A stretch of DNA of 5,541 nucleotides, from contig URTP01000130.1 in assembly GCA_900550835.1 (NCBI GenBank), forward strand, positions 1 to 5,541, given 5' to 3'. Below, piece after piece: positions 1 through 5,525 of the stretch. The position numbers and the translations under genes were made by a program. Position 1 is the stretch's first letter, and each line of letters starts with the position of its first letter. The notes beneath the pieces are model-generated. The model was not told the DNA's origin. It searched no databases and saw nothing but the letters and a program-made list of their open reading frames with translations. Source of the stretch: an uncultured Collinsella sp. (GTDB lineage Bacteria; Actinomycetota; Coriobacteriia; Coriobacteriales; Coriobacteriaceae).

Positions 1-6
1 TCATTC

Positions 7-48
7 AAAAGGCAAGGCATGACCAAAAGGTCTATGCCTTGCCTTTTT
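7..48. terminator. Strong, probably bidirectional intrinsic terminator
   Basis: Bases 7-20 (AAAAGGCAAGGCAT) are exactly complementary to 34-47. Inside, GACC (21-24) pairs with GGTC (29-32) around an AAAA loop, with T33 bulged, giving an 18-bp hairpin. It ends in a T run (44-48), and the A run at 7-10 is a T run on the other strand, so it could stop transcription from either side. The + strand gene it would serve lies left of the window. It also insulates the DUF1846 gene from read-through. Confidence 0.88.
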
Positions 49-300
49 CATGCCAACTTGTACGTTCTGGACGGCGCTCGCTGTCCGTCCTCTGCCTGCG
101 GCGCTTTCCATTGTTGGTGCAGGGGCGCTTTGCCTACTCTGGCGGGCTTTCGCTGGCTTATGCTTAACCTGCGACGTTTTCATTGTTGGTGCTGAGTGCC
201 TTGTTTCCCGTTCCAAATGAGCCACCCCGGGTCCCCGGCGGTTGCGGTGGGCGTGTTTGGTTGGTGCCTGTTGGTGGCCAGGCCCTTGCGAGGGGCAGGC
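49..300. other. Non-coding G/T-rich stretch with an iterated GTTGGTG word
   Basis: No convincing gene is seen. The minus-strand open frame across it (to 348) has a low-complexity, Pro/Ala/Arg/Lys-rich translation and no recognisable domain. GTTGGTG occurs at 113, 185, 260 and 270; the first two lie in a 16-base direct repeat with one mismatch (105-120 and 177-192), 72 bases apart. Small hairpins are possible at 69-90 (GGACGG/CCGTCC) and 277-300 (GCCCTT/AGGGGC with outer GCC/GGC). It does not match any structured RNA I know. Confidence 0.45.
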
Positions 301-305
301 TCCGT

Positions 306-311
306 TATAAT
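306..311 (+). promoter_or_regulatory. -10 box (TATAAT) of the DUF1846 gene
   Basis: A perfect TATAAT lies 39 bases before the chosen start codon. There is no good -35 at 16-18 bases; the nearest candidate, TTGCGA (286-291), is only 14 bases away and sits in the small hairpin at 277-300. Transcription would start near 318, giving a leader of about 33 bases that carries the ribosome-binding site. Confidence 0.55.
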
Positions 312-350
312 CGCCTAGAACATTAAATGGAAACGGGACGGGAGCCATAC

Positions 351-1824
351 ATGCGCCAGGGTTTCGACAACGCGAAGTATATCGAGCTGCAGGCTGCTCA
401 CATTAAGGAGCGCATCTCGCAGTTTGGTGGCAAGCTCTATTTGGAGTTTGGCGGTAAGCTGTTCGATGACTATCATGCGAGCCGCGTGCTACCGGGTTTT
501 GAACCGGACAGCAAGTTCCGCATGCTCAAGAGCATCGCCGACGATGTCGAGGTTATCATCGCGATCAACGCGAACCACATCGAGAAAAACAAGGCTCGTG
601 GTGACCTTGGTATTACCTATGACGAGGATGTGCTGCGCCTGGTTGACCTGTTCCGCGGCAACGGCTTTGCCGTCGCGGCTGTGGTCATCACCCAGTACGC
701 CTGCTGCCGATGTGTTCCGCAACCGCCTGAACGCGCTCGGTATTCCCGCCAAGCTGCACTATCCCATCGAGGGGTATCCGCACGATGTCGATCTGATCGT
801 GTCCGACGATGGCTACGGCAAGAACGAGTTTGTCGAGACCACCCGTCCGCTCGTCGTCGTGACGGCGCCCGGCCCTGGCTCGGGCAAGCTCGCCACTTGC
901 CTCTCGCAGCTGTATCACGAGCATAAGCACGGTACCGCCGCCGGCTATGCCAAGTTTGAGACCTTCCCGGTCTGGAATCTTCCTCTGACGCATCCGGTCA
1001 ATATTGCCTACGAGGCCGCCACGGCTGACCTCGACGACGCCAATATCATCGATTCGTTCCACCTTGAGGCCTACAACAAGACCACGGTCAACTACAACCG
1101 CGACGTCGAGGCCTTCCCGGTAGTCCGTGCCCTGATGGAAAAGATCCTGGGCAAGAGCCCCTACCAGAGCCCTACGGACATGGGCGTCAATATGGTTGGC
1201 TTTGCCATCACCGATGACGATGCCTGCCGCGACGCTTCCAAGATGGAGATCGTCCGCCGCTACTTTACCGCGGTCGAAAATGTGCGCCGTACCGGCGTGG
1301 GCGATGAGCAAGTCGACCGTCTCAAGATTATTATGAAGAAAGCCGGCATCGATAAGAACTACTCACCGGCGCGCTCGGCGGCCCTCACCAGGGAGCAGCT
1401 GACGGGTGGTCCCGTGGGTGCCATGGTCATGCCCGATGGCTCCGTGGTGACCGGCAAGACCTCCACGCGCCTGGGCGCCGCAAGTTCGCTCATTATGAAC
1501 GCCCTCAAGCATGTCTCGGGCGTCGACCTTGAGCTCGAGGTCATTAGCGATGAGGCGATCGAGCCCATCAGCAAGCTCAAGACGCATTTCCTGGGAAGTA
1601 AAAACCCGCGCCTCCACACCGACGAGACGCTTATGGCGCTGTCGATCACCTCGGCCACGAGTGAGACGGCCGCTCGCGTCCTTTCGGGCCTGGAGCAGTT
1701 GCGCGGTTGCGATGCCTTCTTTAGCGTGATCATCTCGCCGACGGACGAGACGGTACTGCGCAAACTGGGTATCAACGTGTGCTGCGAGCCCAAGTTTGAG
1801 CGCCGCGGTTTCTTCCATCGCTAA
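351..1824 (+). pseudogene. DUF1846 (UPF0371) family protein, frameshifted
   Basis: The family is widespread in Gram-positive bacteria and has solved structures, but I know of no established function. The start at ATG 351 has GGGAG six bases upstream; an in-frame ATG at 327 has none. Residues 1-116 (351-698) carry family-typical LYLEFGGKLFDDYHASRVLPG and end in VVITQY. The family then continues in another frame from 700 (PAADVFRNRL) to the stop at 1822-1824, with LHYPIEGYP, a P-loop-like APGPGSGK (about 864-887; not an exact Walker A), GYAKFETFPVWNLPL, AATADLDD, SPTDMGVNMVGFAITDD and a C-terminal LRKLGINV. Joined, the two parts give about 490 residues, close to the usual size. As written, translation from 351 runs off frame and stops at 926 after 191 residues, about 75 of them unrelated, so the P-loop-like motif is lost. 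No slippery heptamer is seen at the junction, so programmed frameshifting is unlikely; an assembly error remains possible. Confidence 0.88.
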
Positions 1825-1858
1825 GTTTGAAGCACCGCGGTAATTGCATTGCATTTTG

Positions 1859-1891
1859 GCCGTATCGAGTTAGCGCCCGGTACGGCTTTTT
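1859..1891 (+). terminator. Intrinsic terminator after the DUF1846 gene
   Basis: GCCGTATC (1859-1866) pairs with GGTACGGC (1879-1886) through one G-U pair, giving an 8-bp stem with a 12-base loop, followed directly by TTTTT (1887-1891). It starts 35 bases after the stop codon. A second, weaker dyad (CTATTT 1906-1911 with AAATAG 1919-1924) follows and has no T run. Confidence 0.75.
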
Positions 1892-1952
1892 GATCAATAA
1901 AGCGCCTATTTCGGCGAAAAATAGCCGTTTACCTGCCTAGAAACAATTTGAG

Positions 1953-1968
1953 CGGTATACAATAACCG
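1953..1968 (+). promoter_or_regulatory. Probable promoter of the winged-helix gene, with a dyad over the -10
   Basis: TACAAT (1958-1963) differs from the consensus -10 at one base. It is framed by the inverted repeat CGGT (1953-1956) and ACCG (1965-1968), a possible small operator. No clear -35 is present at normal spacing. The start of transcription would be near 1970, leaving a leader of about 110 bases. Confidence 0.4.
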
Positions 1969-1985
1969 TAACTGTTTCATCCTTA

Positions 1986-2022
1986 GCGGGATGCCGCATG
2001 ATGGATATTACCTGCCATCGTG
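1986..2022 (+). other. Two adjacent hairpins in the leader of the winged-helix gene
   Basis: GCGG (1986-1989) pairs with CCGC (1994-1997). CATGATGG (1997-2004) pairs with CCATCGTG (2015-2022), eight pairs including one G-U, around a 10-base loop. There is no T run, so this is not a terminator. The two stems share only base 1997. Their role is unknown; they could affect mRNA stability or be a protein site. I recognise no riboswitch class. Confidence 0.35.
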
Positions 2023-2080
2023 AGGTGTGTCGGTCGCGCACGGCGCGTTAGATGCTCGTGCTCGGTTTGAGGAGGCTGCT

Positions 2081-2419
2081 ATGGCGGGCAAGGGTCGTGC
2101 GAGTGTCAACGATATGAAGCGTGTCGAGGTGCTGGTGTTGATGGAGATCGACCAGCAAACCGAAGACAATGGCGGGCCGTATGGTTTCTCGCGCAAAACG
2201 CTTGCCGAGCGCGTGGGGGTTTCGCCGTATCGTGCCCGCGCCGCAATCGATCGCTTGGATTCCGAAGGTATGATTGATGTCGTCTCGCGTTATAGCGACG
2301 ACGGCGGTCAGCTTGCAAATGGCATTTGCCTCACCGAACGTGGTGAGTGGTATCTTGAGGGCGTCCGTACCGGCATGCTCGTTCAAGAAATGCTTGAGGA
2401 CGAGGTTGCTGATCGATAG
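2081..2419 (+). CDS. Small winged helix-turn-helix DNA-binding protein
   Basis: This 112-residue protein is one DNA-binding domain. After a charged N-terminal helix (about 10-27) come KTLAERVGV (39-47) and the likely recognition helix SPYRARAAIDRLDSEGMI (48-65). A wing (about 66-87, with the flexible YSDDGGQLANG) and a final amphipathic helix (88-108), possibly for dimerisation, follow. There is no ligand domain, metal-binding cluster or membrane segment. ATG 2081 is chosen because GAGGAGG (2069-2075) lies five bases upstream; the longer GTG start at 2027 lacks such a site and would add 18 residues of no clear fold. The gene has its own promoter and terminators on both sides, so it is monocistronic. 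It may act on its own promoter or on pyrG, but nothing in the sequence proves a target. It resembles MarR/GntR-type winged helices only at fold level, and I assign no family or gene name. Confidence 0.8.
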   Translation: MAGKGRASVNDMKRVEVLVLMEIDQQTEDNGGPYGFSRKTLAERVGVSPYRARAAIDRLDSEGMIDVVSRYSDDGGQLANGICLTERGEWYLEGVRTGMLVQEMLEDEVADR

Positions 2420-2443
2420 CAGCATGTAACCCTTGCCATAGCG

Positions 2444-2476
2444 ACGCCGCCTGGGAAACCGGGCGGCGTTTTGTTT
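2444..2476 (+). terminator. GAAA-capped intrinsic terminator after the winged-helix gene
   Basis: ACGCCGCCTGG (2444-2454) pairs with CCGGGCGGCGT (2459-2469), 11 pairs with one G-U, closed by a GAAA tetraloop (2455-2458). A broken T run follows (TTTT then TTT, 2469-2476). It begins 25 bases after the stop codon and separates this gene from the pyrG promoter. Confidence 0.9.
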
Positions 2477-2510
2477 CAAGATCGAGAAATGCAATCGCAC
2501 GCGAGAAAAA

Positions 2511-2542
2511 TTGCGGACGGTCCGCGGCGCGAGTATTACAAT
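2511..2542 (+). promoter_or_regulatory. pyrG promoter region with a 13-bp palindrome
   Basis: Two -10 readings are possible. TACAAT (2537-2542) is the better hexamer but lies 20 bases from TTGCGG (2511-2516). TATTAC (2534-2539) is poorer but lies at the ideal 17 bases. GCGGAC (2513-2518) and GTCCGC (2520-2525) form a perfect dyad around one base, overlapping the -35 and spacer, as expected for a repressor or activator site. The preceding gene is closed by a strong terminator, so pyrG needs its own promoter here. Confidence 0.5.
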
Positions 2543-2547
2543 GAAGA

Positions 2548-2579
2548 CCCGTAAGATGTGGATAAACAACTTCTACGGG
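2548..2579 (+). promoter_or_regulatory. pyrG leader hairpin at the probable transcript 5' end
   Basis: CCCGTA (2548-2553) is exactly complementary to TACGGG (2574-2579), with a 20-base loop. If TACAAT is the -10, positions six to nine after it read CCCG, so the transcript 5' end would form the left arm. The right arm stops seven bases before the weak ribosome-binding site AGGT (2586-2589). Start-point choice between C and G could therefore decide whether the stem forms. There is no T run, so it would act on translation rather than as an attenuator. Confidence 0.35.
2557..2565 (-). promoter_or_regulatory. Perfect DnaA-box 9-mer (TTATCCACA)
   Basis: TGTGGATAA on the + strand is the exact complement of the classic high-affinity DnaA box TTATCCACA. 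It lies inside the pyrG leader, just downstream of the probable transcription start and in the loop of the leader hairpin. I saw no second copy in the window, so this is not an origin. A DnaA role in pyrG control is inference; one perfect 9-mer can arise by chance. Confidence 0.4.
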
Positions 2580-2597
2580 AAGCGCAGGTAACTCAAT

Positions 2598-4259
2598 ATG
2601 ACCAAGCATGTGTTCGTAACCGGTGGCGTGGTTTCGTCCCTGGGCAAGGGTATCACCGCGGCCTCGCTGGGCCGTCTGCTCAAGTCGCGTGGCTACAAAG
2701 TAACGATGCAGAAGGCCGACCCGTATCTGAACGTCGACCCCGGTACCATGAGCCCGTTCCAGCATGGTGAGGTCTTTGTAACCGAGGATGGTTACGAGTC
2801 CGACCTGGACCTGGGTCATTACGAGCGCTTTATTGATGAGAACCTGACCCGCGATTCCAACTTTACGACCGGTGCCATCTACAAAAGCCTCATCGCCCGC
2901 GAGCGTCGCGGCGACTTTTTGGGCGGTACCGTGCAGGTGATTCCTCACGTCACCAATGCCATTAAGGATAAGTTCCGCCGCATCGAGGAGCAGACCGGCT
3001 CCGATGTAGTCATCACCGAGCTGGGCGGCACGATCGGCGACATCGAGTCCCAACCGTTTGTCGAGGCCATTCGTCAGTACCGCAAGGAGGCCGGCCCCGA
3101 GAACGTCTGCTACATCCACGTGTCGCTCGTTCCCTATATCGCCGCCGCCCACGAGGTCAAGACCAAGCCCACGCAGCATTCCGTCAAGGAGCTCCGCAGC
3201 TTTGGCATCCAGCCCGATATCATCGTGCTGCGCTCCGACCACCATATCGATGACGCTATCCGCGGAAAGATCGCAAGCTTCTGCGACGTCGACACCGATT
3301 GCGTCTTTACCAATGAGGACTGCGCGAGCATCTACGACGTGCCGCAGCTGCTTGCCGAGCAGGACTTTGACCTGCGTATTTGCGAGCGCCTGGGCCTGGA
3401 CCCGCGTGAGCGCGACATGAGCGAGTGGAATGAGTTCCTGCGCAAACAGAATCACGCCAACCATCACGCCGACAAGGTGAAGATCGCCGTCGTGGGTAAG
3501 TACACGCAGCTACCCGATGCGTACCTGTCGGTTATCGAGGCCCTGCACCATGCGGGCGTCTTCTACGATCGCCATGTGGACGTCCAGCTGGTCGACGGCG
3601 AGAGCCTCGACGAGCAGAATGTCTCCGAGGTTCTAGGCGACGCCTCGGGCATCCTGGTCCCCGGCGGCTTTGGCAAGCGCGCCCTGGAGGGCAAGATCCT
3701 CGCGGCCGAGTTTGCCCGTGAGCACAAGATTCCGTATCTGGGCATTTGCCTGGGTATGCAGGTGGCCGTGTGCGAGTTCGCCCGCAATGTCGTCGGCCTT
3801 GCCGGCGCCAGCTCCTCTGAGTTCGATCCGGATGGCCCGTATAGCGTCATCGACCTGATGAGCTCGCAGGAGGACGTGACCGAGAAGGGCGGCACCATGC
3901 GTCTGGGTGCCTATCCGTGCAAGCTTGCTGCCGATACCCTTGCTCGCGAGGCATATGGCGAGGAACTCGTCTACGAGCGTCACCGTCATCGCTTTGAGTT
4001 CAACAACGCCTTCCGCGACCAGCTCGAGGACGCCGGTTTGGTTATCTCGGGTCTGTCGCCTGACGAGCGCCTGGTCGAGATGGTCGAGCTGCCGCGCGAC
4101 GTGCATCCGTGGTATGTGGCAACCCAGGCTCATCCCGAGTTCAAGAGCCGCCCGACCAACCCGCAGCCGCTGTTCCGCGAGTTCGTACGCGCTTCGATTG
4201 GCCAGCATGAGGGTGTCGACCGTCTGCAGGTGACGCCCATGAACCTCGCTACGGACTAA
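2598..4259 (+). CDS. pyrG: CTP synthase (glutamine-hydrolysing)
   Basis: This cytosolic enzyme makes CTP from UTP, ATP and glutamine, the last step of de novo CTP synthesis. The protein has 553 residues; E. coli PyrG has 545. The N-terminal synthetase domain (about 1-270) opens with MTKHVFVTGGVVSSLGKG, with P-loop Lys17. It has DLDLGHYERF with the Mg ligand Asp71, ITELGGTIGDIES with Glu141, and the UTP/CTP-site segment KTKPTQHSVKELRS (188-201). The class I glutamine amidotransferase domain (about 294-535) has GKYTQLPDAYLSV, the oxyanion-hole PGGFG (355-359), nucleophile Cys384 in GICLGMQ, and His512 and Glu514 in AHPEFKSRP, so both activities should be intact. ATG 2598 gives the standard family N-terminus; its ribosome-binding site (AGGT, 2586-2589) is weak, which suits regulated translation. 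xerD begins two bases after the stop codon. Confidence 0.98.
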   Translation: MTKHVFVTGGVVSSLGKGITAASLGRLLKSRGYKVTMQKADPYLNVDPGTMSPFQHGEVFVTEDGYESDLDLGHYERFIDENLTRDSNFTTGAIYKSLIARERRGDFLGGTVQVIPHVTNAIKDKFRRIEEQTGSDVVITELGGTIGDIESQPFVEAIRQYRKEAGPENVCYIHVSLVPYIAAAHEVKTKPTQHSVKELRSFGIQPDIIVLRSDHHIDDAIRGKIASFCDVDTDCVFTNEDCASIYDVPQLLAEQDFDLRICERLGLDPRERDMSEWNEFLRKQNHANHHADKVKIAVVGKYTQLPDAYLSVIEALHHAGVFYDRHVDVQLVDGESLDEQNVSEVLGDASGILVPGGFGKRALEGKILAAEFAREHKIPYLGICLGMQVAVCEFARNVVGLAGASSSEFDPDGPYSVIDLMSSQEDVTEKGGTMRLGAYPCKLAADTLAREAYGEELVYERHRHRFEFNNAFRDQLEDAGLVISGLSPDERLVEMVELPRDVHPWYVATQAHPEFKSRPTNPQPLFREFVRASIGQHEGVDRLQVTPMNLATD

Positions 4260-4261
4260 GG

Positions 4262-5203
4262 GTGCCGGCGAATAAGGAACATACCGAAGCTACTCCCTCG
4301 TCGCTCGCCGTGGCGGCGGGGGAGTATCTCGATTACCTCGCGGTCGAGCGGGGCTTGGCGCGCAACACGATTGCGGCCTATCGTCGTGACCTGACGACGT
4401 ACTGCGCCTATCTGGAGCGGGCGGGTATTGTGTCTTTTGAAGAGGTGACCCGTCAGATCGTGGAGGGCTTTGTCGCCGATCGCCGCGACGGAGGCTATTC
4501 CGACGCCTCGGTGGAGCGTGCGCTTGCTGCCGTGAAGGGCCTGCATGCCTTTTTGGTGCGCGATGGGGCCGTGGCCCAAAACCCGACGGCGGCGTTGCGC
4601 CTGCCTAAAAAGGCTGAGCGTTTGCCGGAGTATCTATCGGTGGAGGATGTCTCGGTGCTGCTCGATCAAGACTTTCCCGAGGGCGAGATGGGACTGCGCG
4701 ACCATGCCATCTTGGAAGTGCTCTACGGATGCGGTTTGCGTGTGAGTGAGCTGGTTGGCCTCGATGTGGGCGATATCCATATTGACGATGGCTTTGTACT
4801 CGTTCGCGGTAAGGGCTCAAAGGAACGCCTGTCCCCACTGGTGGGAAGCGCGGCGCGAGCTCTGACGCTCTATGTAACTGAGGGGCGTTCTCGCTTGGCG
4901 GCCCATGCCCGCGGAACCGAGACCTCGGCGGTCTTTTTAAATAAGAACGGACGTCGCCTGTCGCGCCAGGCCGTGCATGCGATATGCGAGCGGTATGGGC
5001 GTCAGGTGGGGCTGGTGGGGCTCCATCCCCATACCTTGCGCCACTCCTTTGCCACCCACATGCTCGCGGGTGGTGCCGACCTGCGTGTGCTGCAGGAGAT
5101 TTTGGGCCATGCCGATATTTCGACCACACAGGTCTACACGCATGTCGACCGAACGCAACTGACCGAGGTCTATCTGGCGGCGCATCCGCTGGCGCATCGT
5201 TAA
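4262..5203 (+). CDS. xerD: XerD-type site-specific tyrosine recombinase
   Basis: With a XerC-type partner, this protein cuts and rejoins DNA at dif to resolve chromosome dimers before division. The N-terminal SAM-like core-binding domain (about 17-105) contains EYLDYLAVERGLARNTIAAYRRDL. The catalytic domain (about 120-305) has all six active residues: Arg160 (GCGLRVSEL), Lys184 (RGKGSKER), His257 and Arg260 (HPHTLRHSFATHML), His283 (LGHADIS) and the nucleophile Tyr292 (TTQVYTHV). The length of 313 is a little above the usual 295-305. Start choice is uncertain. GTG 4262 sits two bases after the pyrG stop with no properly spaced ribosome-binding site, suggesting translational coupling. The in-frame GTG at 4310 would remove 16 poorly conserved residues and keep the whole fold. 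The pyrG-xerD order supports the housekeeping XerD over a phage or integron integrase; XerC cannot be excluded from sequence alone. Confidence 0.93.
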   Translation: MPANKEHTEATPSSLAVAAGEYLDYLAVERGLARNTIAAYRRDLTTYCAYLERAGIVSFEEVTRQIVEGFVADRRDGGYSDASVERALAAVKGLHAFLVRDGAVAQNPTAALRLPKKAERLPEYLSVEDVSVLLDQDFPEGEMGLRDHAILEVLYGCGLRVSELVGLDVGDIHIDDGFVLVRGKGSKERLSPLVGSAARALTLYVTEGRSRLAAHARGTETSAVFLNKNGRRLSRQAVHAICERYGRQVGLVGLHPHTLRHSFATHMLAGGADLRVLQEILGHADISTTQVYTHVDRTQLTEVYLAAHPLAHR

Positions 5204-5213
5204 CACATCGCTG

Positions 5214-5231
5214 ACCTGTATATTTATAGGT
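5214..5231. repeat. Small A/T-rich hairpin after xerD
   Basis: ACCTGTA (5214-5220) pairs with TATAGGT (5225-5231), seven pairs with one G-U, around the loop TATT. It starts ten bases after the xerD stop codon and abuts the large palindrome that follows. There is no T run. It may be part of the same inserted palindromic unit or an mRNA 3'-end structure. Confidence 0.4.
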
Positions 5232-5235
5232 ATTT

Positions 5236-5306
5236 GGGGACGGGCCCCAGATTGCCGTGGCGTGCTTTTGCGCGCGCATGGGCAATCTGGGGTCCGTCCC
5301 ATTTTT
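5236..5306 (+). terminator. Large palindrome: xerD terminator, possibly REP-like element
   Basis: GGGACGG (5237-5243), one G-U pair, then CCCCAGATTGCC (5245-5256) pair with GGCAATCTGGGG (5281-5292) and CCGTCCC (5294-5300): a 20-bp stem. A 6-bp inner hairpin (GCGTGC/GCGCGC, TTTT loop, 5260-5275) caps it. ATTTTT (5301-5306) follows, so it should terminate the pyrG-xerD transcript. The GGGGACGG...CCGTCCC frame resembles palindromic intergenic repeats I recall from other bacterial genomes; that link is from memory and untested. Confidence 0.8.
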
Positions 5307-5466
5307 CGCCACTTGGCGTCGCGGTGGTGGGCCGCACGTGCCTTGGGTGGGGGAGTTTGGGGGCGATGTGAACGGCATGTAAAGGGACGCAAAAATCGCC
5401 TCAAGGTCAACTTGAAGGTTGAGGTTCGCGGGCGTGGTTCTACAGGTGGCATCCCGCCGTTGCTGC
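5307..5466. other. Non-coding spacer with small dyads
   Basis: No gene is supported here; the minus-strand frames are mirror images of xerD running on into non-coding DNA, rich in Pro and Arg. Two dyads are visible: CGCCA/TGGCG around CT (5307-5318), right after the large palindrome, and CCTCAA (5399-5404) with TTGAGG (5419-5424). Inside the second, TCAAG (5401-5405) and CTTGA (5411-5415) form a tighter dyad. Nothing else is recognisable. Confidence 0.4.
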
Positions 5467-5486
5467 AAACACAACATATTGTGTTT
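5467..5486. promoter_or_regulatory. NrdR-box-like operator
   Basis: AAACACAA and TTGTGTTT form a perfect 8-bp dyad around CATA. The inner 16 bases (5469-5484, ACACAACATATTGTGT) match the NrdR-box consensus as I remember it (acaCwAtATaTwGtgt) at 15 of 16 positions. NrdR is the ATP/dATP-sensing repressor of ribonucleotide reductase genes and usually binds paired boxes on one face of the helix. The gene controlled would lie right of the window. Confidence 0.55.
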
Positions 5487-5509
5487 TCGAACATATGCTC
5501 GGGGGTGTT

Positions 5510-5525
5510 TTACAACATATTGGGG
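5510..5525. promoter_or_regulatory. Second, weaker NrdR-like box
   Basis: This site shares ACAACATATTG with the strong box and matches the remembered consensus at about 11 of 16 positions, losing the outer right arm. It lies 41 bases (about four helical turns) from the first, the in-phase arrangement expected of an NrdR pair. A partial AACATAT (5490-5496) lies between them. GTGGGGAG at the right edge (5534-5541) could be the ribosome-binding site of the next gene. Confidence 0.4.

Noticed and set aside
105..192. CRISPR-like repeat
   Set aside because: Only two imperfect 16-base copies with a 56-base gap and no further units; no cas genes in the window.
1..348. Minus-strand open frame of 115 codons over the left spacer
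   Set aside because: It runs through the terminator hairpin and the repeat region, has low-complexity composition and no ribosome-binding site I can support.
690..705. Programmed frameshift in the DUF1846 gene
   Set aside because: There is no slippery heptamer, no stop codon at the shift point and no stimulatory structure evident. Residues also appear to be missing, which fits a deletion better.
688..1311. Minus-strand open frame of 207 codons
   Set aside because: It is antisense to conserved DUF1846 sequence and the composition is that of a mirrored G+C-rich gene.
2027..2080. Longer GTG start for the winged-helix gene
   Set aside because: The GAGGAGG five bases before ATG 2081 clearly marks the downstream start, and the extra residues overlap the structured leader.
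2557..2565. Replication origin at the DnaA box
   Set aside because: It is a single 9-mer with no cluster of boxes, no A/T-rich unwinding region and no dnaA or dnaN nearby.
2331..3467. Long minus-strand open frame (378 codons)
   Set aside because: It lies mostly opposite pyrG, whose codon bias keeps the reverse frame open. The translation has no recognisable domain and the start has no supporting signals.
4605..5494. Two long minus-strand open frames opposite xerD and the right spacer
   Set aside because: Their Pro/Arg-rich translations mirror xerD codons and then run through the large palindrome. No family motif is seen.
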